From positions 1 to 58,363 of the forward strand of contig JAGCWD010000085.1 in assembly GCA_017962025.1 (NCBI GenBank): a stretch of 58,363 nucleotides of DNA. Direction: 5' to 3'. Source of the DNA: Bacteroidales bacterium. GTDB taxonomy: Bacteria > Bacteroidota > Bacteroidia > Bacteroidales > UBA932. The notes below the pieces were generated by a model. That model saw only the letters and a list, made by a program, of their open reading frames with translations. It made no database searches and had not been told where the DNA came from. The position numbers were made by a program, and so were the translations under genes. Of this stretch, positions 53,516 to 58,363 are shown piece by piece. How positions within the stretch are numbered: the stretch's first letter is position 1; each line of letters opens with the position of its first letter.

Positions 53516-54115
53516 TTACTCCATCAATTTTTCCAACTCAGAATCGGATTTGTCGAGTAGCTCTTCTTCCTGGAAAAAATGGGTGAGCATGGTAGCAAAA
53601 ACCTTGTTGTCATAGACGAATACAAAGTCGTAGTAGCCTGGATTGACCTCTTCAGGATTAAGATAGAATGATCCCCAATGGTAGGTTTCTTCTTCGTTGG
53701 GATCTTTGTTCAGATCACATTCTTGAATATAGCCAGGAGTCTCTCCATCCAAAGTGTTCTGCAGGTAAAAACCCCGGTCCTCCTTGTGCATGAAAACCAT
53801 TACCTTGATGCCTGATGTCGTGGTGGCTTGTGGATGGAACTCTATCCATTCGTTAAGTTCGAAAATGGAGCGGATTCCGTCGGTGGAGCATGGTTTGTTG
53901 TTGAAATTCTCGGTTCCGCAACGGTCCCCAAACAAACTCAAAGCAGTCATTACAGGCTGTTCTCCCTCTTTGAGGTCTACGAAATAGAGCTTGCCAAGAA
54001 CCAATGTATCTTGGGTTTGAAAGGAGACAGCGGCATTCGCGTTTTTGGAAGCATTGAGGTTGCCTGTCGAAAACAAGGCAAATCCTGCAACTAAAAATAT
54101 GGCTATAGTTTTCAT
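53516..54115 (-). CDS. Hypothetical exported protein
   Basis: The 199-residue protein has a signal peptide (FLVAGFALFSTGNLNASKNA) and an acidic, beta-rich mature part with many aromatic residues and a Glu-rich C-terminus (FFQEEELLDKSDSELEKL). I do not recognise a family. The hydrophobic stretch is followed by Ser/Thr/Asn but no lipobox Cys, so it is probably periplasmic. It is convergent with the LRR lipoprotein gene. Confidence 0.7.
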   Translation of the reverse strand: MKTIAIFLVAGFALFSTGNLNASKNANAAVSFQTQDTLVLGKLYFVDLKEGEQPVMTALSLFGDRCGTENFNNKPCSTDGIRSIFELNEWIEFHPQATTTSGIKVMVFMHKEDRGFYLQNTLDGETPGYIQECDLNKDPNEEETYHWGSFYLNPEEVNPGYYDFVFVYDNKVFATMLTHFFQEEELLDKSDSELEKLME

Positions 54116-54148
54116 ATGCTAAATATAGCATGAAATAATGAGAAATAA

Positions 54149-54180
54149 CAAAAAAAGCACCGGCATTTCTGTCGGTGCTT
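54149..54180 (-). terminator. Terminator after tRNA-Asn (minus strand)
   Basis: On the plus strand AGCACCG (54156-54162) pairs with CGGTGCT (54173-54179). Read on the minus strand, the hairpin is followed by a run of seven T (54149-54155), so it terminates transcription leaving tRNA-Asn. Confidence 0.88.
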
Positions 54181-54186
54181 TTGCTG

Positions 54187-54260
54187 CTCCTCAAGTAGGA
54201 CTTGAACCTACGACCCCCTGATTAACAGTCAGGTGCTCTAACCAACTGAGCTATTGAGGA
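54187..54260 (-). tRNA. tRNA-Asn (anticodon GTT)
   Basis: Reading the minus strand from 54260, the acceptor TCCTCAA pairs with TTGAGGA and the discriminator is G (54187). The anticodon stem CCTGA/TCAGG encloses CTGTTAA, giving anticodon GTT. The T arm carries GGTTCAAGTCC. CCA is not encoded. Confidence 0.95.
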
Positions 54261-54300
54261 ATTTCAGACTGCTTCAAGCAGCAGTTCCCTTTCGGGATTG

Positions 54301-54331
54301 CAAAGGTACAACAAAAACAAATTTATCCAAA
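54301..54331 (-). promoter_or_regulatory. tRNA-Asn promoter (minus strand)
   Basis: On the minus strand TTTG (54331-54328) and TACCTTTG (54308-54301) are separated by 19 bp, and the tRNA starts 40 bp later. A good consensus promoter, back-to-back with that of the HU-domain gene. Confidence 0.78.
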
Positions 54332-54353
54332 TATTTTTGTACATTTTTTTGCG

Positions 54354-54361
54354 TACCTTTG
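54354..54361 (+). promoter_or_regulatory. -7 box of the HU-domain protein gene
   Basis: TACCTTTG fits TAnnTTTG and lies 22 bp before the start codon. The nearest TTTG (54336-54339) is only 14 bp away, shorter than usual, so the -33 element is uncertain. Confidence 0.6.
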
Positions 54362-54383
54362 TAAGAATTATCATGCGCAGGAG

Positions 54384-55139
54384 ATGGACATAGACCTTTT
54401 CTCGGACATAGTAAAGAACTTGATCGTTGATAACGACGAAGTTGCGCTTCCCGGACTTGGAACCTTCGTTTCCGAGCTTATGCCATCCACCTTCTCAGAC
54501 AAAGGCTACACGATCAACCCTCCATACCGTCGCCTGTCTTTCCGGCAGCGTTGGAATGAGGAAGACACCCTTCTGGCCGGATTCTATTCCAAGACCAACG
54601 GTACCAGCCTGGAGGCATCCCAGAAGATAATGTCCGATTTCCTGGAAGGTCTCAAGGAGACTCTCCAGACAAAGAAAGCCGTCCTTCTCCCTGGCCTTGG
54701 CAGGCTCAGGGCCACCAAGGAGAATACTTTTTTCTTCATTGCTGACGAGGACCTCGACATCTATCCTTACGGATTCGGACTTGAGCCTGTCTCCCTGAAG
54801 ACCCACGAAGAGACTCCAGTCGAAACTGGCGAAGAAGTTCCCGCTGAGACCCATGAGGAAACGTCTGCCGGGACAATTCCCGTGGTGCCCAAAGAGGAAA
54901 TTGCCGTTGAAACGGTTCCCTCCAAAGAGGATCCCAAAGCCTTCGAAGAAACTGAACCTGTTAATGATGAGCAGCCTAAGATGAGGTGGAACTATTTCGC
55001 CATCATCCTGTTCGTGGTAGGAATCCTTCTGCTTTTATTGATTGCTTTCACGGTTGTGGCCAGATTGAACCCCGGGATATTCGACTCGATCCTTTATTCT
55101 CCTGAGGAACTGCAGATAATCAATTATCCTTTATCATGA
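54384..55139 (+). CDS. HU-domain (CCDC81-like) membrane protein lacking a SPOR domain
   Basis: The 251-residue protein has two HU-like subdomains (about 1-65 and 70-135: VALPGLGTFVSELMPSTFSD; AVLLPGLGRLRATKEN), an acidic Glu/Thr/Pro-rich linker (about 140-200), one membrane segment (about 203-225) and a 25-residue tail. In other Bacteroidota this HU-membrane protein usually ends in a peptidoglycan-binding SPOR domain, which is missing here. The HU part would face the cytoplasm and may bind DNA or nucleoid. It overlaps the transporter gene by 4 bp. Confidence 0.85.
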   Translation: MDIDLFSDIVKNLIVDNDEVALPGLGTFVSELMPSTFSDKGYTINPPYRRLSFRQRWNEEDTLLAGFYSKTNGTSLEASQKIMSDFLEGLKETLQTKKAVLLPGLGRLRATKENTFFFIADEDLDIYPYGFGLEPVSLKTHEETPVETGEEVPAETHEETSAGTIPVVPKEEIAVETVPSKEDPKAFEETEPVNDEQPKMRWNYFAIILFVVGILLLLLIAFTVVARLNPGIFDSILYSPEELQIINYPLS

Positions 55140-56794
55140 GAGAAGTACTCCTGGGGCCTGGGATTGCCCATTCCATACTGGTTTTCACAGTAATCATAGC
55201 TACCGGTCTGTGGCTGGGACGATTCAAGGTCAAGGGCATCTCAATTGGTCCCACATGGATCCTGTTCATAGCAATTCTCGCAAGTCATTTTGGTTTGAGG
55301 GTTGATCCCACCATCATGGGCTTTATGAAGGATTTCGGTCTCATATTGTTCATCTTCGCTACTGGTCTGCAAGTTGGTCCTGGTTTTTTCAATTCGTTCA
55401 AGAGAGGGGGAGTCCAACTTAATCTCCTGGCGTTCGCCATGGTATTACTTGCTGTTGCAGTTACTGTAGGGATCCATTTCATTACAGGAGAGGAACTGAG
55501 TACCATGGTTGGAGTGATGTCAGGAGCTGTTACCAACACGCCGGGCCTTGGTGCTGCCCAACAGACACTGGGTGATGCGATGCGTTCGAATGCAGGTTCA
55601 AGCCTTGCTTCCGCCTATGCAGTTGCATATCCTTTGGGAGTCCTGCTCGTCATCGGGCTTTTAATCCTGTTCCGGTCGATATTCAAGATTGATCTTGAAA
55701 AGGAGCAGTTGGATCTTGAAAGGGAGGAAGATGGTGAAGAACAAGCCAGAAGGATGCATTGTGAAGTTGAGAATCCGGCGATTTTCGGACGCAAGCTTTC
55801 CGATCTCATGAAAGGTTCTGAAGATGACTTTGTCGTGTCAAGGGTCCTTAGGGATGGGGTAATTTCAGTCCCAGGGCCCAATACCGTATTGCATCAGGGA
55901 GACAAGCTATTGATTGTGACTACCCAGAGCGATGTTGATCACGTACGCATCCTTTTTGGCAAAGAGGTTCCTATGCATCTTCAGGACTGGCAGAAACTGG
56001 ATTATAAGATATCTACACGACGCGTAGTGGTAACTAAGCCCTCACTTACCGGAGCTAAGATCAGAGATCTGAACATCAGGGCAAGATACGGGGTCAGTGT
56101 TACCCGTGTGACCAGGACGGGCGTCGATCTTGTCGCGAGCCCCACACTTCTTCTCCAGATGGGGGACATCCTTACTATAATTGGTCCGGAGCAAGGTCTG
56201 GAGGCCGTTTCTAAGCTTGTTGGCAACAAAGAGACGAGCCTGGACGCTCCCAACCTCATCCCCATTTTTTTTGGTATTGCCTTAGGAGTGTTATTGGGTT
56301 TCGTCCCCATCAGGTTCCCCGGTATTCCCCAGCCTATAAAACTAGGTATTGCTGGAGGTCCCCTGATTGTATCCATTATCCTTGGATATTTCGGAACCAA
56401 ATGGAAGATCACGACGTACACGACCAGGAGTGCCAATATGATGCTGAAGGAGATTGGAATAGCCTTTTTCATGGCTGCGGTGGGATTAGGAGCTGGTCAG
56501 GGCTTTGTGAGTTCCATATTGGAAGGAGGTTATTGGTGGATTCTGTATGGTGCCCTTATTACCTTTATCCCTGTATTCGTGATTGGTCTGGTGGCACGTT
56601 ATGTTTTCAAACTTAATTTCTTCCAGATCTGTGGCCTTATCTCGGGAGGGACGACAAATCCTGCTGTCCTTGCCTTCTCCCAGGATGCCTTCGGTACCAA
56701 TTATTCTTCTGTTAATTACGTAACCGTATATCCCTTGACCATGTTCCTGAGGGTTCTGGCAGCCCAATTGCTGGTCTTGTTCGCTATAGCCTGA
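55136..56794 (+). CDS. YidE/AspT-family transporter with TrkA-C domains
   Basis: The 552-residue protein has two blocks of membrane segments (about 8-178 and 375-550) separated by two regulatory TrkA-C-type domains (about 205-285 and 300-365). It matches the aspartate:alanine exchanger/YidE family, with GVMSGAVTNTPGLGAAQQTL and SGGTTNPAVLAFS as the repeated pore motifs. The substrate is unknown; the TrkA-C domains suggest gating by a small ligand. Confidence 0.93.
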   Translation: MREVLLGPGIAHSILVFTVIIATGLWLGRFKVKGISIGPTWILFIAILASHFGLRVDPTIMGFMKDFGLILFIFATGLQVGPGFFNSFKRGGVQLNLLAFAMVLLAVAVTVGIHFITGEELSTMVGVMSGAVTNTPGLGAAQQTLGDAMRSNAGSSLASAYAVAYPLGVLLVIGLLILFRSIFKIDLEKEQLDLEREEDGEEQARRMHCEVENPAIFGRKLSDLMKGSEDDFVVSRVLRDGVISVPGPNTVLHQGDKLLIVTTQSDVDHVRILFGKEVPMHLQDWQKLDYKISTRRVVVTKPSLTGAKIRDLNIRARYGVSVTRVTRTGVDLVASPTLLLQMGDILTIIGPEQGLEAVSKLVGNKETSLDAPNLIPIFFGIALGVLLGFVPIRFPGIPQPIKLGIAGGPLIVSIILGYFGTKWKITTYTTRSANMMLKEIGIAFFMAAVGLGAGQGFVSSILEGGYWWILYGALITFIPVFVIGLVARYVFKLNFFQICGLISGGTTNPAVLAFSQDAFGTNYSSVNYVTVYPLTMFLRVLAAQLLVLFAIA

Positions 56795-56807
56795 TAACCA
56801 CTGTCCT

Positions 56808-57398
56808 ATGTTTGAACTCATATATCCCTACGATCCTGCTCCTGTTCTGCCTCTCCCTACCTCCGATAATCCGGGTATCCATTCCCGACCTGGTGCCGAA
56901 ATGGTTCCAATCGTTGAGGAAAATGGATTGGTGATTGGCCAGGCAGCCCGGATGGATGTTCATGGAGGGACGAGACTGCTCCACCCGGTGATCCATCTCC
57001 ACATCCTGAACAGGGAAGGAGAACTGTTCATTCAGAGGCGTTCATACCATAAACGCACATTTCCGGGAAAGTGGGACACCGCGGTCGGCGGACACATTGA
57101 TTATGGCGAGCTCTTGGAGACAGCCCTCTTCAGGGAAGCAGCAGAAGAATTAGGCTTCTGTGGTTTCAATCCGATCTACCTTAAGACCTATCTTTGGGAG
57201 TCTCCCAGGGAGAGGGAACTTATCAACGTATTTGCAACTGTGGGCAATTTCAGCCTTGACCCTCATAACGATGAAGTTCTTGAAGGACGCTATTGGAGTA
57301 TGGAAGAGATAGAAGCGTCCATCGGGAAGGGAGTCTTCACACCCAATTTCGAGCAGGAATTTACCGCTATCAAGGACACTTTGCTATCTCTGTTATGA
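56808..57398 (+). CDS. NUDIX hydrolase
   Basis: The 196-residue protein has an N-terminal extension of about 55 residues and a NUDIX box from Gly95 to Gly116 (GHIDYGELLETALFREAAEE), complete for magnesium binding. It resembles the IPP isomerase-like and YfcD-type branch (LHILNREGELFIQRRS). Substrate unknown. Its TGA overlaps the ATG of the next gene. Confidence 0.93.
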   Translation: MFELIYPYDPAPVLPLPTSDNPGIHSRPGAEMVPIVEENGLVIGQAARMDVHGGTRLLHPVIHLHILNREGELFIQRRSYHKRTFPGKWDTAVGGHIDYGELLETALFREAAEELGFCGFNPIYLKTYLWESPRERELINVFATVGNFSLDPHNDEVLEGRYWSMEEIEASIGKGVFTPNFEQEFTAIKDTLLSLL

Positions 57399-58363
57399 CG
57401 GAAAGGGATATCGAGAAATTCGTGGGTGACCAGCTTTCTGTCTGGCCACTTGCTTCAGAGAATTACCGTGACCTCAAGAAAGCACGGACAAAGATCCTCA
57501 ATGTTGGCGGGCTTGATGTCAAGGTCCAGTTGAACCCCTGCCGTAAGATTTCTTCCGATGCAGCCCTTGACCCTGCTTCAATTTCAGCAAGGCCATGTTT
57601 CCTCTGTCCTGAGAACCGTCCAGCAGAGCAATACCATATCGAATTCGAGGGTAGGAAAGGAAGGAAGTACCGCATTACCCTCAATCCCTTTCCCATATTC
57701 CCGCGTCATCTGGTAATCTCCAGTTCCAAGCACACCCCTCAGTCTATCTGGCATCGTTTCCAGGACATGTTGGACTTCCCACGTAGTTGCAGGAGCTATC
57801 TTTGTTTCTACAACGGCCCCCAAAGCGGCGCTTCCGCCCCTGACCATATGCATTTCCAGGCATGCCCGAAAGAACAGATGCCTCTGGCCGCCCATGTGGA
57901 CAAAATCCTTGGAACCGAAACTCAAGCTGGCCTTGACTATCTGGGAAGCGTAAAAGAAGCCCGCTTATATCACCTGGCCTCATACACAAGGGGAGTTTTC
58001 GTCCTTCATGCCACCACTCCAAAGTCTTTGACAAAGTTGTTCTACAGACTTCTGGATTGCGCCCCCGTAAAGGAAGGAGACACTGAACCGAGGATCAATA
58101 TTTTAGCCTGGTACACTGACGGTGAGTATCGGGCAGTGGTCATATTCAGGGAAAAGCACAGACCTCACAATTATTATTCAGATGGCGTTGACCACCTCGC
58201 CATGAGTCCCGGATGCGCGGACATGGGTGGCGTTTTCATCACTACCCGGGAGGAAGATTTCGAAAAACTGGATTCTTCCAAGCTTGGAGGAGTCGTGAGA
58301 GAAGTCAGTATTTCCAAGGATGATGAAGAAGGTATTATATGGCGTCTGACACGGACTCAGGAG
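57395..58363 (+). CDS. DUF4922 protein, GDP/ADP-sugar phosphorylase-like (partial)
   Basis: The gene starts at the ATG at 57395 (ATGA overlap with the NUDIX gene) and runs open for 323 codons past the window end. It matches DUF4922, a Bacteroidota family within the HIT/GalT-like nucleotidyltransferase clan: CFLCPENRP near residue 68, NPFPIFPRHLVI near residue 95 and DHMHFQACP at about residue 149 for the catalytic His-x-His. Distant relatives are Apa2 and plant VTC2 phosphorylases. Substrate unknown. The 3' end is outside the window. Confidence 0.87.
   Translation, partial: MTERDIEKFVGDQLSVWPLASENYRDLKKARTKILNVGGLDVKVQLNPCRKISSDAALDPASISARPCFLCPENRPAEQYHIEFEGRKGRKYRITLNPFPIFPRHLVISSSKHTPQSIWHRFQDMLDFPRSCRSYLCFYNGPQSGASAPDHMHFQACPKEQMPLAAHVDKILGTETQAGLDYLGSVKEARLYHLASYTRGVFVLHATTPKSLTKLFYRLLDCAPVKEGDTEPRINILAWYTDGEYRAVVIFREKHRPHNYYSDGVDHLAMSPGCADMGGVFITTREEDFEKLDSSKLGGVVREVSISKDDEEGIIWRLTRTQE

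Overview
This is a chromosomal window from a member of the Bacteroidota, most likely Bacteroidales from the gut or a similar anaerobic habitat. Supporting signs: promoters fit the Bacteroidota pattern TTTG, about 19-21 bp, then TAnnTTTG; ribosome binding sites are not G-rich; several families are largely restricted to this phylum (DUF4199, DUF4295, DUF4296, DUF4837, DUF4922, DUF5020, DUF5723, DUF4249, HU-CCDC81-type); surface lipoproteins are abundant; and an anaerobic ribonucleotide reductase is present. I cannot name the genus. TGA is used as an ordinary stop codon at several gene ends. No phage, insertion sequence, integrase or CRISPR array was seen, so this is mainly core chromosome with a few accessory loci.

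Layout. 1-230: the 3' end of a 5S rRNA (end of an rRNA operon), its terminator and a patch of short hairpin repeats. 229-2526: two small envelope proteins, a polyprenyl-type glycosyltransferase and its DUF4199 neighbour. 2604-7909: a translation block (thrS, infC, rpmI, rplT, lepB, rpmB, rpmG, DUF4295) closed by a terminator. 7971-14863: ftsY, pheT (apparent AUU start), DUF4296, an amidohydrolase, a COG0731-type radical SAM protein and deoC. 15009-20489: a HExxHxxH lipoprotein, tRNA-Leu, an orphan SPASM radical SAM enzyme, a 2-hydroxyacid dehydrogenase and a DUF5723 outer-membrane protein. 20500-26263: a GH78 rhamnosidase broken by one in-frame TGA and flanked by two members of a structured intergenic repeat family, then a purine salvage group (apt, DUF5020, NCS2 permease). 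26459-29205: nrdD-nrdG with a strong hairpin at the mRNA 5' end. 29433-31250: DUF4837, tRNA-Glu, rpsT, tRNA-Pro and a gene-free stretch of nested inverted repeats.

31312-39198: on the minus strand a rhodanese/metallo-beta-lactamase fusion, rseP, dxr and an M23 peptidase; on the plus strand ruvX, def, a phosphohexomutase and an M23-LysM peptidase. 39214-45134: a three-gene surface module (TonB-dependent receptor with a long N-terminal extension, DUF4249 lipoprotein, MG2-like protein with a plug-like C-terminus). 45139-51068: a probable carbohydrate or ester catabolic locus with two Tat-type signals. 51070-58363: a UbiA prenyltransferase, a CPBP protease, a macro-like protein, small secreted proteins, tRNA-Asn, an HU-domain membrane protein, a YidE-type transporter, a NUDIX hydrolase and the start of a DUF4922 nucleotide-sugar-phosphorylase-like gene.

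The most unusual signals are: (1) a family of intergenic multi-hairpin elements at 94-190, 20500-20668, 23354-23470 and about 29222-29271 that share a core but have different, internally complementary outer stems; (2) the AUU start of pheT and the Gly-to-stop change in the rhamnosidase, both explicable by single G-to-T changes; (3) the TonB receptor/DUF4249/MG2-plug module; (4) an orphan SPASM radical SAM enzyme; (5) a putative new family of surface metallopeptidase.
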